A stretch of DNA of 64,000 nucleotides from Planctomycetota bacterium (GTDB lineage Bacteria > Planctomycetota > B15-G4), in the NCBI GenBank assembly GCA_029259745.1, contig JAJDEO010000042.1:62001-126000 (forward strand), given 5' to 3'. The notes under the pieces were generated by a model, which had not been told where the DNA came from, did not search any database, and saw only the letters and a program-made list of their open reading frames with translations. Positions 17,509 through 28,663 of the stretch are shown piece by piece. The translations under genes were made by a program, and so were the position numbers. Numbering within the stretch: the first letter of the stretch is position 1; each line of letters starts with the position of its first letter.

Positions 17509-20500
17509 TCATGCATCAACTTGCAGGAGCCGTGCAAGACGTGCCGCTACGTCGCCTTCGGTGTCGAGCCTGAGGGCCGCGGCGCACGCGACGAGTTCGT
17601 CGATCACTTCGTGGCCGCGCCCGAGCGCTTCGAGCGCCGCGTGCCAGTCGAGCAGCGTCCAGATCGTCGCGAGGTGCGTCTCACCGAACTCCACGGTGCG
17701 ATTGGCGTGCGCGGACGCAAAGCGCAGCGCCGCCTCCTCGTATTCACCATGCGCGGCGAGGTCCTGAGCGAGGCCGAGGTGACACTCGGTGACGATCAAC
17801 CGGAAGTTGCTGTATTCCACGAGCGCCTCCTCGAGGAGCGCTCGGCCCGTGTCACGCTCACCGAGAACGAGAAGCGTGCGCCCGAGCCCGGCCGTCGCGA
17901 GCCCCTCGACGTAACCCTGTTCTCTGCCGATGCCCAGCTCGAGGGCGCGACGGTAGACGTCGAACGCGGCACGCGGCTGTCCCAGGCATTCGAGCAGCTG
18001 GGCGTGCGCTCGCACGAAGCTCCCGTGGTCGACGTCACCCGGAGGGAGGGTCGCGTCGCCGAGCGTCACGGCGTCGGCGACGAACCGCAGCGCGCGCTCG
18101 CCGTCGCCGCGGCGCGCATGAACGAGCGAAAGAAAGAAGGAGATGAAGGCGCGCTCGCCCTCGTAGCCCTGTGCCAGCGACGTCGCCAGGGCCTCGTCGA
18201 GCAACGTGTGTGCGTCGTCGACACGGTCCTGTAGGAGCCGGAGCTGCGCGAGGTTCTTGAGTGCGCGCACGGTTTCGGCGGTGTCGTCACCGACGCGCGC
18301 GCGCATCCCCGCAAGAGCCTCGACGAGCAGTGGATCGGCGGCCTCGAAGTTGCGCGCACCCAGCGCGGCGATGCCTTGGTTCATGAGTCGAAGGGCGTGG
18401 CCGCGGCTGTTCCCCGTGACGCGATCGCTCTCCATCGCTTGGTCGAATGCCGCCTTGGCCTCGTCGGTCTCCCCGATGAGATTGAGGTAGATGGCCAAGT
18501 TGGTACGCGCCGTGAGCGAGTTGGGATGCTCGGCACCGAAGTTGGTCTCGAAGCCCGCAGCACACGCGCGCATGACGGCGACCGCGTCGTCCAAACGCCC
18601 CGCGTCGAAGTAGGCTCGTCCGAGCGTGTTGAGCGTGCTGAGCGACGTCAGCGCATCGGGACCGTCGCGCTCCAGCGTCTCGGCTCGCAGCTCTTCGACC
18701 GACTCGACCGCTTCGCGCCAGCGCCCCGCGTCGAGCCACGCGCGCGCCTGGTTGAGGCGCGTGACGACGAGCCGCCGCCAGATCACTTCGTCCGAGGCCC
18801 CTTCGACATCGCTCAGGTCCTCGAGGACGCGCTCGACCTCCGCGTCCGACGCCTCGCCGGTCGCGTCACGAAAGGCCGTCTTCTGCTGGCGGAGCCGCGT
18901 GAGCTGCCATGGCGTGAACGCGACCTCGTCATTGAGCGCCTCGAGCGCCTCCCACGCCGCGCGCCCTTTGACGTGGTTCGTGTCGAGCCAGAACTCGATC
19001 GCGCCGAAGCGTGCGGCCAGCGCGTCGGGGTGGGACGCCGGAAGGCGTGTCTCCAGGATCTCCATCGCCGCCTCCCACTGTTCTTCGGCCGGAGCTTCGA
19101 ACCCCACTTTCCAGTAGGCCGTCGCGAGACGCGTGTGCAGACGCACGGCGGCTCCCGGCGCCAGCGTCGATCCCGCGAGCGAGGCTGCCGCGCGGTCGAA
19201 GACGTCGCGCGCCGTCACGGCTCGTTCGCCGTCGATCGCGTCGAAGGACGCCCACGTGACGTCGAGGAACTCGATCAGCGAGTTGGCGTCGTCGAGCGTC
19301 GTGACCAGCGACGCGTTGGTGTCGACGAGTTCTTCGCGCAGCGCGAGTTCGCTCTCGAGCGCCGCGTCGGCGATGCGCTTCTGTTCATTCGCGTCCCACC
19401 AAGCCCAGGTCACGAGCGCCAGGGCACTCGACAGCACCGCGCCGCCGCCGACGACGCTGCGGACGAGGACGGGGTGACGTCGCGTGAGCTTGCGCAGCTG
19501 CCGCCACACCGAAGGCGCCCGGGCGCGCACGGCGACACCGCGGCGTGCGCGGCGCAGGTCGTCGAGCCAGGCGCGCACGGAGGCGTGGCGATCGTCGACG
19601 TCCTTCTCGACGGCCATCGCGAGAACGCGCTCGAGCTCGCCTGACACCTCGTCACAGTAACTCGACAGCGGCGGCGGCTCGACGCGTCCGATACGTTCGA
19701 TGGCGGACGCGAGCGGCAGTCCGTCGACGCGATACGGCGGGCGCTGAGCGAGCAACTCGTAGGCGATGATCCCGAGCGCGTAGAGATCGGTGCGTTCATC
19801 GACGAGCCCGAGATCGCCGCGCGCCTGTTCGGGGCTCATGTATTGCAACGTCCCGAGCAACTGTCCCGTCTCGGTGTGCAGCGACTGCGAGGCTTCGTGC
19901 AGGGCGAGGTCGGCGCGGGCAACACCGAAGTCGAGCAGCTTGGGACGCCCCGTCGAGTCGACGACGATGTTTGCGGGTTTGAGGTCGCGGTGGACCACCC
20001 CGCGTTCGTGCGCATAGGCGACACCCTCGGCGACCTGCTCGATCAGATCGAGCACGTCGTGACTGCTGAGGTCCTCGCGCTCACAGTGCACGTCGAGCGG
20101 TGCGCCGTCGACGAGTTCCATCTCCAGGAACGGGACACGACCGAACCCGACGTCGAGTTCACCACGCCCCGACACGCGTGCGATCGCCGCATGGTCGAGC
20201 CGTTCGAGCAGCGCCCCCTCCTGGTCGAAACGGCGGCGAACGGCGCTGCGCAGGAACAGCGGCTTGAGGAGCTTCAGTGCGACCCGCCGAGCGTGCGCGA
20301 CGTGCAACGCCTCGAACACGGTGCCCGTCGCGCCGGCACCGAGCCAACGCACGAGACGGTAGTCGCCGACGTCGAGTGGGAGTCGCAGCGGACTCTCCGT
20401 CGGCACGAACGCGCGGGTTGTGTCGAGCAGCGTCCAATCGGCGTCGTCCGACGCGAGGAGGTCGCGGACCTCGTCGAAGAGCGCCGTGTCGTCGCCGCAG

Positions 20501-20586
20501 CGCTCGGCCAGCCACGTCTCGCGTTCAGCCGGCGGACGCCGTCGCGCCTCCGTGAACGCGTCGCGAGCATCGTCCGAGGGACTCAT
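17509..20586 (-). CDS. transmembrane Ser/Thr protein kinase with C-terminal TPR region
   Basis: The 1025-residue PknB-type kinase has a Gly-rich loop LGAGATGTVFEA at residues 82-93, invariant Lys105 (VALKLLK), catalytic HRD at 199-201 with DLKPAN, DFG at 219-221, and SPEQ at 251-254. The core is complete and should be active. One transmembrane helix at about 375-397 separates it from an alpha-helical region of ~600 residues with tetratricopeptide repeats (LNTLGRAYFDAGRLDDAVAV, LTARTNLAIYLNLIGETDEA). The ATG at 20586 overlaps the sigma-factor stop by 4 bp (ATGA), so the kinase and sigma factor are translationally coupled. Residues 1-60 resemble the short N-terminal segment that precedes kinases of this planctomycete type. 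Substrates may include the sigma factor or its regulon, which is inference. Confidence 0.93.
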   Translation of the reverse strand: MSPSDDARDAFTEARRRPPAERETWLAERCGDDTALFDEVRDLLASDDADWTLLDTTRAFVPTESPLRLPLDVGDYRLVRWLGAGATGTVFEALHVAHARRVALKLLKPLFLRSAVRRRFDQEGALLERLDHAAIARVSGRGELDVGFGRVPFLEMELVDGAPLDVHCEREDLSSHDVLDLIEQVAEGVAYAHERGVVHRDLKPANIVVDSTGRPKLLDFGVARADLALHEASQSLHTETGQLLGTLQYMSPEQARGDLGLVDERTDLYALGIIAYELLAQRPPYRVDGLPLASAIERIGRVEPPPLSSYCDEVSGELERVLAMAVEKDVDDRHASVRAWLDDLRRARRGVAVRARAPSVWRQLRKLTRRHPVLVRSVVGGGAVLSSALALVTWAWWDANEQKRIADAALESELALREELVDTNASLVTTLDDANSLIEFLDVTWASFDAIDGERAVTARDVFDRAAASLAGSTLAPGAAVRLHTRLATAYWKVGFEAPAEEQWEAAMEILETRLPASHPDALAARFGAIEFWLDTNHVKGRAAWEALEALNDEVAFTPWQLTRLRQQKTAFRDATGEASDAEVERVLEDLSDVEGASDEVIWRRLVVTRLNQARAWLDAGRWREAVESVEELRAETLERDGPDALTSLSTLNTLGRAYFDAGRLDDAVAVMRACAAGFETNFGAEHPNSLTARTNLAIYLNLIGETDEAKAAFDQAMESDRVTGNSRGHALRLMNQGIAALGARNFEAADPLLVEALAGMRARVGDDTAETVRALKNLAQLRLLQDRVDDAHTLLDEALATSLAQGYEGERAFISFFLSLVHARRGDGERALRFVADAVTLGDATLPPGDVDHGSFVRAHAQLLECLGQPRAAFDVYRRALELGIGREQGYVEGLATAGLGRTLLVLGERDTGRALLEEALVEYSNFRLIVTECHLGLAQDLAAHGEYEEAALRFASAHANRTVEFGETHLATIWTLLDWHAALEALGRGHEVIDELVACAAALRLDTEGDVAARLARLLQVDA

Positions 20587-21086
20587 CGCGTCAACGCCCG
20601 GTGCAGCCAAGCGCGGGCGTAGCGCCAGTCGTCGTCAACCGTGCTCGGCGCGATGCCCAGCGCCGTCCCGGCTTCCACCACCGTCAGCCCACCGAAGAAG
20701 CGCAGCTCCACGACGCGCGCCGCCCGCTCGTGTTTCTCTGCGAACTCGCGCAACGCCTCGTCGAGTGCGAGCAGGTCCGTGACGTCGACGTCGCCTCGAG
20801 CCGCGTGGTCTCCGGGGACGAACGAGATCCGCAAGCGTCCGCCGCCGCGCTTGGCCGCCGAACGCTGACGCGCGTGGTCGACGAGCACGGACCGCACCGT
20901 CTGCGCGACGAGCGCTGGGAGATGTTCGGCATTGACCCACGATGAGCGCGCATTCTCGAGCCGGATCCAGGCTTCGTGCGCGACGGCCGTCGGCTGCAAC
21001 GTGTCGCCGGCGCGTTTGCCGGGCAGCAAACGCCGTGCGATCGCGTAGAGCGCCCGGTGCACGTCGTCCGCCGATCGGTTCGTCAT
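20583..21086 (-). CDS. ECF-type RNA polymerase sigma factor (TIGR02999-like)
   Basis: The 167-residue sigma factor has region 2 features (LQPTAVAHEAWIRLENA, VRSVLVDHARQRSA) and a region 4 helix-turn-helix (VVELRFFGGLTVVEAGTALG, STVDDDWRYARAWLHR). The pattern fits the Sigma70_ECF/TIGR02999 group, which is greatly expanded in planctomycetes and typically lies beside a Ser/Thr kinase, as here. No anti-sigma factor is encoded nearby. Control is therefore probably by the coupled kinase (stop overlaps the kinase start) or by expression level. The recognised promoters are unknown. Confidence 0.92.
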   Translation of the reverse strand: MTNRSADDVHRALYAIARRLLPGKRAGDTLQPTAVAHEAWIRLENARSSWVNAEHLPALVAQTVRSVLVDHARQRSAAKRGGGRLRISFVPGDHAARGDVDVTDLLALDEALREFAEKHERAARVVELRFFGGLTVVEAGTALGIAPSTVDDDWRYARAWLHRALTR

Positions 21087-21212
21087 GCTTCGTATCGGAA
21101 CCGAAGTTTGGCGGTCTGTCTACGTCGGGCGTCCCTCGACGGCAACGTCCGGCCCGCGATCGCGCGCCTCGGACAGGACGTCGACGGTGGAGACGCGTGC
21201 GCGGTGTCGCAC

Positions 21213-21381
21213 CCGGATGATCTACGGACGATCTGCTGTGTTGGCGTCTGAGTGCTCCCCGCAGCGTTGAAGCGACGTGCCTGACCCTCAATGGTCACGG
21301 CTGGTGAGAAACGGACGCTTCGCCTCGCCAGCAACGCCCCGCTGCAACGTCGCGTCGATCGTCCGTGGATGCCCCGGACTA
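21213..21381 (-). repeat. extragenic repeat, copy C, starting at the lolD stop codon
   Basis: On the minus strand it reads TAGTCCGGGG-N-TCCACGGACGATC, then about 120 nt, then AGATCGTCCGTAGATCATCC. It matches the copy at 63628-63774 along most of its length: both ends, GTTGCTGGC/TTTGCTGGC, GGCGAA, CGTTTC, CAACGCTGC and CAGCAGATCGTCC/CAGGAGATCGTCC. The ends form imperfect inverted repeats around CCGG..TTCAYGG..GATC. The TAG at 21379-21381 is the stop codon of lolD. It occupies most of the 292-bp gap before the sigma-factor gene; I see nothing else in that gap apart from ~125 bp holding the sigma promoter region. Confidence 0.65.
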
Positions 21382-22125
21382 CGCCGGATCGAGGCGGCCT
21401 TCCTGGAGCACGAGGCTGCGATCGGAGCGCTTGGCGAGATCGGGGTCGTGCGTGACGAGCACGAGCGTTTGGTCGTGGCGACGCGCGAGGTCGAAGAGCA
21501 GGTCGGCGATGATGTCACTGCTGCGCTCGTCGAGATTGCCCGTCGGCTCGTCGCAGAGGAGCACGCTCGGCTCCGACATGAGTGCGCGTGCGATCGCGAC
21601 CCGCTGACGTTCGCCTCCCGAAAGCTGCCCGGGGACGTGTCCGCCGCGGTCGCCCAGACCGAGGTCATCGAGCAGCGCGCGCGCCCGCTCACGCACGGCC
21701 GCCTTGCGCCTCAACCACGCGAACGGACCGTTCTCGATCATCTGCGGGAGCAGCACGTTCTGCAGCGCCGTGAGCTCGGGCAGCAGGTGATAAAACTGGA
21801 AGATGAAGCCGATCTCTCGGTTGCGAAGACGACTGCGGCGTGCACGCGTCATCCCGGCCGTCTCGATGCCGGCCACCGACAGCGACCCGCCGTCGGGCCG
21901 GTCGATCAGCCCGAGCAGATGCAGCAGGGTCGACTTGCCGGCCCCCGAACGCCCCATGATCGACACGATCTCACCGCGCTGGAGCTGCATCGACGCGCCC
22001 TTGAGCACGTGCACGATCTCGCGCCCCATCTTGAAGCTGCGCTCGATGTCCGTCGCCGCCAGGACGATGTCGCGACTGGATGCGCGGGCGACACTCGACG
22101 AGCTTGTCGATTCGACGTCAGTCAT
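21379..22125 (-). CDS. lolD: lipoprotein-releasing ABC transporter ATPase LolD
   Basis: The 248-residue MacB/LolD-family ATPase powers release of outer-membrane lipoproteins from the inner membrane. It has Walker A GRSGAGKS at residues 58-65, a Q-loop in the FIFQFYHLLPELTALQNV segment typical of LolD, the ABC signature LSGGERQR, Walker B VLLCDEPTGNLD, and the switch His in VLVTHDPDLAKR. It overlaps the permease gene by 8 bp. The start at 22125 fits the family length (~230-250). Its TAG stop is the first triplet of a repeated extragenic element. Confidence 0.93.
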   Translation of the reverse strand: MTDVESTSSSSVARASSRDIVLAATDIERSFKMGREIVHVLKGASMQLQRGEIVSIMGRSGAGKSTLLHLLGLIDRPDGGSLSVAGIETAGMTRARRSRLRNREIGFIFQFYHLLPELTALQNVLLPQMIENGPFAWLRRKAAVRERARALLDDLGLGDRGGHVPGQLSGGERQRVAIARALMSEPSVLLCDEPTGNLDERSSDIIADLLFDLARRHDQTLVLVTHDPDLAKRSDRSLVLQEGRLDPA

Positions 22126-23464
22126 GGCGCAGCGCCTCCACCGGATCCATGCGCGCCGCACGCCACGCAGGCAGCATCGAAATGATCAGTGCGAACGCGA
22201 CCGTGACGAAGGCGATCGTGATGTGCAGCTGGTGGTGCACCGTCGTCGGGATCTCGTGGAAGGCGTAAACGTCCTTCTTGAAGATCTCGATGCCGAAGAG
22301 GTTCTCGATCCACTCGCGCACGACGTTGATGTTCAGCGCCGCCCACGTCCCCGTGAGCAAGCCGATCGTGGCTCCGATCGTGGCGACCATGCCACCGCAG
22401 AGCGCGAAGACGGCCCCGATCCCGCGCGAGGGCGCGCCGAGTGCCGAGAGGATCCCGATGTCGCGGATCTTCTCCTGCACCATCATCGCGAGCATCGAGA
22501 AAGTGATCGTGCACGTGAGCAGGACGAACAGGCTCAGGACGATGAAGAGGATGTTGCGTTCGTTCTCGACGGCGCCGAGCGTGACCGCGTTGCGATCCTT
22601 CCACGTGTTGACGGACGCGTCGACGCCCTGCGCCTTCAGCGAGCGGCGCAGGTCGTCGCGCACGGCGTCGAGCTGGTCATCATCGGAGACGACGACGTAC
22701 ATCTCGGACAGCTCCGAGTCCGTTCCCGTCCACTTCTGGAAGCGGTGCGACTCGACGAACACGTGACTCATGTCGAAGTCGTAGTGCCCCGTCTTGAACG
22801 CGCCCGAGACGATGAACGTCGTCGACGCGAAGCGCACGTCTTCGTTCTCCGAGACACTGTCGGGCAGCGTCACGATGTCGACGGCGTCACCCTTCCGGAG
22901 CCGCAACACCTCCATGAGTTCTTCGCCGACGAGCACGCGCGGGAGGTCGGCGTTCTTCATGCGCCGGTCGGAGATCTCGTTGCGGTCGAGATAGAAAGGA
23001 CGCGTCGCATCGGCGACCTGCAACGCCTCGGTCTCCACCGTGTCGAGGTACTCGGCGAACGACGTCACGCCGAGTTCGTCTTCGGCGCGCACACCGAGCA
23101 CGATGATCTGGTTGATCCGCGCATCGGACGAGCTCGTGAACGTGATGCCGGAGATCGACGCCCCGTGCTCCTTGAACACGGCCGCGCGCACGTAGCGCGA
23201 CGTCACCCCGGCCACGCCCGGCACGCTGAGCACGAAGTCCTCGAGCTTCTCGCGCGAGAACGTCGCCTGCCCTGGCAACGACGGCGGATGGATCACGATG
23301 TCGGCCGACGTGCCGCGCACGATCGACTTCGTCTCGTCGAGGAAGCCGTTCATGATCGACACGACGATGATCAACGCCATGACGCCGATGCCGATCGCAC
23401 CCATCGCGAGATAGCTCACGACACGCGAGATCAGATACCGCACAGACAAGAAGACGACGTACAC
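22118..23464 (-). CDS. lipoprotein-releasing ABC transporter permease LolC/LolE family
   Basis: The 448-residue inner-membrane permease begins with LSVRYLISRVVSYLAMG and a first transmembrane helix (about 15-40). A long periplasmic MacB-like core domain follows (residues 45-305), then three transmembrane helices in the FtsX-like domain. The family motif MVQEKIRDIGILSALGAP and the ending PAWRAARMDPVEALRHD are both present. Only one permease gene is here, so it may work as a homodimer (LolF-like) rather than as a LolC-LolE pair. It starts with GTG one nucleotide after the lysS stop, indicating tight coupling. Confidence 0.92.
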   Translation of the reverse strand: MYVVFLSVRYLISRVVSYLAMGAIGIGVMALIIVVSIMNGFLDETKSIVRGTSADIVIHPPSLPGQATFSREKLEDFVLSVPGVAGVTSRYVRAAVFKEHGASISGITFTSSSDARINQIIVLGVRAEDELGVTSFAEYLDTVETEALQVADATRPFYLDRNEISDRRMKNADLPRVLVGEELMEVLRLRKGDAVDIVTLPDSVSENEDVRFASTTFIVSGAFKTGHYDFDMSHVFVESHRFQKWTGTDSELSEMYVVVSDDDQLDAVRDDLRRSLKAQGVDASVNTWKDRNAVTLGAVENERNILFIVLSLFVLLTCTITFSMLAMMVQEKIRDIGILSALGAPSRGIGAVFALCGGMVATIGATIGLLTGTWAALNINVVREWIENLFGIEIFKKDVYAFHEIPTTVHHQLHITIAFVTVAFALIISMLPAWRAARMDPVEALRHD

Positions 23465-23465
23465 G

Positions 23466-24941
23466 TCAGCTCCGGTTCACGGGACGCAGCAGCGGGAACA
23501 GGATGACGTCGCGGATCGTGTCGGTGTTGGTCAGAAGCATCGCCAGCCGATCGACGCCGATCCCGATGCCAGCCGCCGGCGGCATCCCGCAGGCGAGGGC
23601 ATGGACGTAGTCGTGATCGACCTCTCCGGGGAACTCGGGATCCTTCGCAGCCACCTGCTCGATGAAGCGACGCTCCTGCTCGGCCGGATCGTTCAGCTCG
23701 GCAAAGCCGTTGGCGATCTCCATCCCGGCGACGAAGAGTTCGAAACGTTCGGCCAGACGATCGTCGTCGGCCGAGACCTTCGCGAGCGGGCTCATCGAGA
23801 CGGGAAAGTGCGTGACGAACGTGGGCTCGACGAGGTGATCCTGGACTGTCGCATCGAAGAGATCGTCGATGACCTTCTCGCGCGGACGCCCCTGCGTGCC
23901 GATGCCGTGCTTGGCGGCCGCGGCGTCGATCGAGGCATCGTCGAAGATGTCGGCACCGGCATGCTCGGCGAGCAGGTCGCCGTACGTCGCGCGGCGGAAC
24001 GGAGCGCGCATGTCGAGCTCCTGCTCGCCGCGCCGCAGCACGGTGTCGGCGTCGCCCTCCTCGCGCGCCGAGGCGCCCAAGGTCGCGACCATGTCGGCAA
24101 TCATCGTCTCGGTCGTCGTCATCCAATCCTCGGCGCGAGCGTAGGCCCAGTAGGCCTCGAGCATCGTGAACTCCGGATTGTGACGCGGCGAGATGCCCTC
24201 GTTGCGGAAGTTGCGGCCGATCTCGAAGACGCGCTCGAAGCCACCGACGAGCAGACGCTTGAGGTACAGCTCGGGTGCGATGCGCAGGAAGAGGTCGATG
24301 TCGAGCGTGTTGTGGTGCGTGACGAACGGACGCGCCGTGGCGCCGCCCGCGATCGGGTGGAGCATCGGCGTCTCGACCTCGAGGAAGCGCTTGTCCTCGA
24401 GTGTGCGGCGCATGGCCGTCACCATCGCCGAGCGCACGCCGAAGCGCGCGAACGAGTCGGCGTTGACGGACAGGTCGACGTAGCGCTGGCGCAGGCGGGC
24501 CTCGACGTCGGCGAGCCCGAAGTGCTCCTTGGGCGGTGCGACGAGCGTCTTGCTGACGAGCTCCAGCGCCTCGGCGAACACCGTCACCTCGCCCTTGCGG
24601 GTGCGCCCGTAGCCGCCTTGCACGGCCACGTGGTCGCCCAGATCGAGCGCGTCCTTGAAGAGCCCGAAGACCTCCGGCGAGACGACCTTCTTCTGGACGT
24701 AGACCTGCAGCCGCCCGGTGGCGTCTTTGACGTCAAGGAAGAGGCTGTTGCCGTGATCGCGCTTGCTCATCACGCGTCCGGCCAGCACGACGGTCGCCGG
24801 CACCTCGGCGTCGGGGTCGTGCTCGGCGCAGATTTCGTCGATGAACCGCCGCGGAGAGAGGCTCGTGCCGAGCGGGAAGGGAGCTTGGCCCGCCTCGCGG
24901 AGCTGCTCCAGCTTGTCCTGTCTGTCGTCAGATACGTCCAT
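23466..24941 (-). CDS. lysS: lysyl-tRNA synthetase, class II
   Basis: The 491-residue enzyme charges tRNA-Lys. The N-terminal OB-fold anticodon-binding domain covers about residues 40-150 (VVLAGRVMSKRDHGNSLFLD). The class II catalytic core has motif 1 around FLEVETPMLHPIAGGATARP, motif 2 FRNEGISPRHNPEFTMLEAY and motif 3 GIGIGVDRLAMLLT. The protein ends with the usual TIRDVILFPLLRP. Length is normal (~500). An in-frame ATG at 24959 would add six residues; neither start has a clear Shine-Dalgarno site. It heads the lysS-lolC/E-lolD operon. Confidence 0.97.
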   Translation of the reverse strand: MDVSDDRQDKLEQLREAGQAPFPLGTSLSPRRFIDEICAEHDPDAEVPATVVLAGRVMSKRDHGNSLFLDVKDATGRLQVYVQKKVVSPEVFGLFKDALDLGDHVAVQGGYGRTRKGEVTVFAEALELVSKTLVAPPKEHFGLADVEARLRQRYVDLSVNADSFARFGVRSAMVTAMRRTLEDKRFLEVETPMLHPIAGGATARPFVTHHNTLDIDLFLRIAPELYLKRLLVGGFERVFEIGRNFRNEGISPRHNPEFTMLEAYWAYARAEDWMTTTETMIADMVATLGASAREEGDADTVLRRGEQELDMRAPFRRATYGDLLAEHAGADIFDDASIDAAAAKHGIGTQGRPREKVIDDLFDATVQDHLVEPTFVTHFPVSMSPLAKVSADDDRLAERFELFVAGMEIANGFAELNDPAEQERRFIEQVAAKDPEFPGEVDHDYVHALACGMPPAAGIGIGVDRLAMLLTNTDTIRDVILFPLLRPVNRS

Positions 24942-25129
24942 CCGCGCGATGATATGCATATTCGAGGGGCGACGTCCCGCCCCTACCGCAGCGCGCCCGC
25001 GTCTTGTCACCGGGTCTGGGGCTTGATCCCTGCGGCAGCCGAGTGGGACCATGCGCGGCTCGCTGTCGAGCGCCAACCCGGGCTGCTCGCCGCGCCCCCC
25101 GCACCCGCCCGCCTCCGCCGAGAAATCCC

Positions 25130-26470
25130 ATGAGCTGCACCGTCGAAGTCGACGGCCCGACCCGTCGCACGCTGTCCTTCAGCGTCGACCGTCAAACCGT
25201 GTCGGAAGAGATCGAACTCGCGCTGAAGCAGGCCTCGCGCCAGGTTCAGATGAAGGGCTTCCGGCCCGGCAAGGTGCCGATGCACGTCGTCCGCAAGGCC
25301 GTCGGGGATCAGGTGGCCGAGGATGTCCGCAAGAAGATCATCAACCGCGAGTTCCAGGAAGCGATCCGCGAGCACGAGCTCCACCCCGTGGGCGAGCCCG
25401 AGTTCAACCTCGAGAAGTACAAGGACGAGGGCGACGAGCCGTTCACCTTCGAGTTCGCGCTCGAGGTCATCCCGCCGTTCAACCTCGTGACGCTCGACGC
25501 GATTCCGGCCGAGATCGAGGTTCCGGTGATCGACGAGACGATGGTCGATCGCGAGGTCCAGCGGATCCGCGAGCAGGCTGCGACGCTCGGTGAGCCCGAG
25601 GACGGCGCTGCGATCTCCGAGAGCGACCTGCTCACCGGCACGGTCGTCTACACGATCGAAGGCGAGCAGCTCGAGCCGCGCGAAGAGCGCATGGCCCTGC
25701 CGCGTCATCAGATGATCGACGGCATCCTGGCCGAGGGTTCGGGCGAGAAGTTCGTCGGCAAGCAGATCGGTGACGTCGTCGAGATCGAGGCGGAACTCCC
25801 GGCGGCTTTCGACCCCAGCGAGCACGCCGGCAAGCAGGCCTCGCTCACCTTCGAGATCACGAAGCATCAGACGCTCCTCGTGCCAGAGCTCGACGAGGAG
25901 CTCCTCGGTCGCATCGGCGTCGAGAGCGAAGAGGACCTGCGCGCCAAGATCCTCGAGCAGCTCGAGTCCCAGCTCCAGAACCTCCGCATCGAGCGCCTCG
26001 ACATCGCGATTCAGAACTGGCTCCTCGAGCAGCACGAGTTCGATCTTCCCACGCGAATGGCCACCAAGGCCGTCGAGTCGCGGATCCACGAACTGGGTCA
26101 CAAGATCGCCGAGGAGCGTAAGCTCGAGCACGACGAGGCCATGTCGGAAGCCGAGAAACACCGCGAGGACGTGATCGAGGCGACACATCGATCGTTGAAA
26201 GCGTCGTTCATCTTGTCGAGGATCGCCAAGGACAACGAGCTGACGGCGTCGGTCGCTGAGGCAGAAGGCCAGATTCGCACTCTGGCCCAGGCCCAGGGGC
26301 AGGACGGCGAGAAGCTCGTCGCCGATGCCCACAAGGAAGGGTGGCTGCCCGACATGCTGGCTCAGGTCAGTGAGCAGAAAGTGCGCGAGTTTTTGCGTAT
26401 GCGTGCCGACATCACGGAGGTACAGCCTGATGCCGGTGACACCCCGACCGACGACGGCAGTCCCAGCTGA
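25130..26470 (+). CDS. tig: trigger factor, ribosome-associated chaperone/PPIase
   Basis: The 446-residue trigger factor folds nascent chains at the ribosomal exit tunnel. The ribosome-binding signature [14 protein letters not shown] lies at residues 43-56 (the GFRxGKxP loop). The FKBP-like PPIase domain follows at about 160-245 ([11 protein letters not shown], PGxG-like [11 protein letters not shown]). The long helical C-terminal chaperone arms run to the end, closing with an acidic tail. The gene sits directly before clpP and clpX, the classical tig-clpP-clpX order. The ATG at 25130 is chosen because [10 protein letters not shown] is the normal family N-terminus. Confidence 0.96.
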   Translation: MSCTVEVDGPTRRTLSFSVDRQTVSEEIELALKQASRQVQMKGFRPGKVPMHVVRKAVGDQVAEDVRKKIINREFQEAIREHELHPVGEPEFNLEKYKDEGDEPFTFEFALEVIPPFNLVTLDAIPAEIEVPVIDETMVDREVQRIREQAATLGEPEDGAAISESDLLTGTVVYTIEGEQLEPREERMALPRHQMIDGILAEGSGEKFVGKQIGDVVEIEAELPAAFDPSEHAGKQASLTFEITKHQTLLVPELDEELLGRIGVESEEDLRAKILEQLESQLQNLRIERLDIAIQNWLLEQHEFDLPTRMATKAVESRIHELGHKIAEERKLEHDEAMSEAEKHREDVIEATHRSLKASFILSRIAKDNELTASVAEAEGQIRTLAQAQGQDGEKLVADAHKEGWLPDMLAQVSEQKVREFLRMRADITEVQPDAGDTPTDDGSPS

Positions 26471-26522
26471 AGGCGCTATGTCACGCCCTTATCCTCATCC
26501 ACGTATCACGAGACGTCGATCC

Positions 26523-27158
26523 ATGAGCGAAAGCCCCATCGAACCCTTCGCCGACAGCTACCCGATCCCGTACGTGATCGAGAAGACCGGTCGAGGCGAG
26601 CGCGCCTACGACATCTACAGCCGTCTCCTCGAAGACCGGATCATCTTCGTCGGGACGGGGATCTCGGACGGCGTCGCCAACGCGATCATCGCGCAGCTGC
26701 TGTTCCTGGAGACGGAGAACCGTAGCCAGGACATCAACATGTACATCAACTCGCCGGGCGGCTCCGTCACGGCGGGCCTGGCGATCTACGACGCGATGCA
26801 GCACGTCTCGTGCCCCGTGTCCACCTTCTGCATCGGTCAGGCGGCGTCCATGGGCGCGATCCTGATGATGGCCGGCACGAAGGGCAAGCGCCTCACGCTG
26901 CCCCATTCGCGCATCATGATCCACCAGCCCTGGGGCGGCACCGGGGGCACAGCGGCCGATATCCAGATCCAGGCCGAAGAGATCCTGGCGCTCAAGAAGA
27001 CGCTGAACACGATCATCGCGGATCACACCGGCAAGTCGGTCAAGCAGGTCGAGAAGGACACCGACCGCGACAAGTACCTCACGGCCGCGCAGGCCGTGGA
27101 GTACGGCATCGTGGACGAGATCATCAGGCCGTCCGACAAGGCCCCAACTCCGAGCTGA
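26523..27158 (+). CDS. clpP: ATP-dependent Clp protease proteolytic subunit
   Basis: The 211-residue serine peptidase forms the two-ring ClpP chamber. The catalytic triad is visible: Ser109 in GQAASMGA, His134 in IMIHQP and Asp183 in [27 protein letters not shown] and the handle-region sequences are typical. The ATG at 26523 gives the usual short propeptide; an upstream ATG at 26478 would add 15 residues of basic sequence. It lies 52 bp after tig and 194 bp before clpX. Confidence 0.97.
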   Translation: MSESPIEPFADSYPIPYVIEKTGRGERAYDIYSRLLEDRIIFVGTGISDGVANAIIAQLLFLETENRSQDINMYINSPGGSVTAGLAIYDAMQHVSCPVSTFCIGQAASMGAILMMAGTKGKRLTLPHSRIMIHQPWGGTGGTAADIQIQAEEILALKKTLNTIIADHTGKSVKQVEKDTDRDKYLTAAQAVEYGIVDEIIRPSDKAPTPS

Positions 27159-27352
27159 CCGACGCTGGCGCAGCGCGTCCGGCACGAATCCACGCAGCCT
27201 GTGGTAAAAATCACTCCGTTCACGACGGCAAACGCTGAGCCGAGGCCCGGCATCGTCCGATATCGGCGGGTCCAACAGCTCGCCCTCGTCGTGGACGCCG
27301 TGACCTCGACTCAGCGATCACCCACGACGGCACATCCACCCCAGGCTTCTCG

Positions 27353-28640
<1,288 letters not shown>

Positions 28641-28663
<23 letters not shown>

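Noticed and set aside
23601..25133. 510-codon open frame on the plus strand
   Set aside because: It is antisense to lysS, which is unambiguous.
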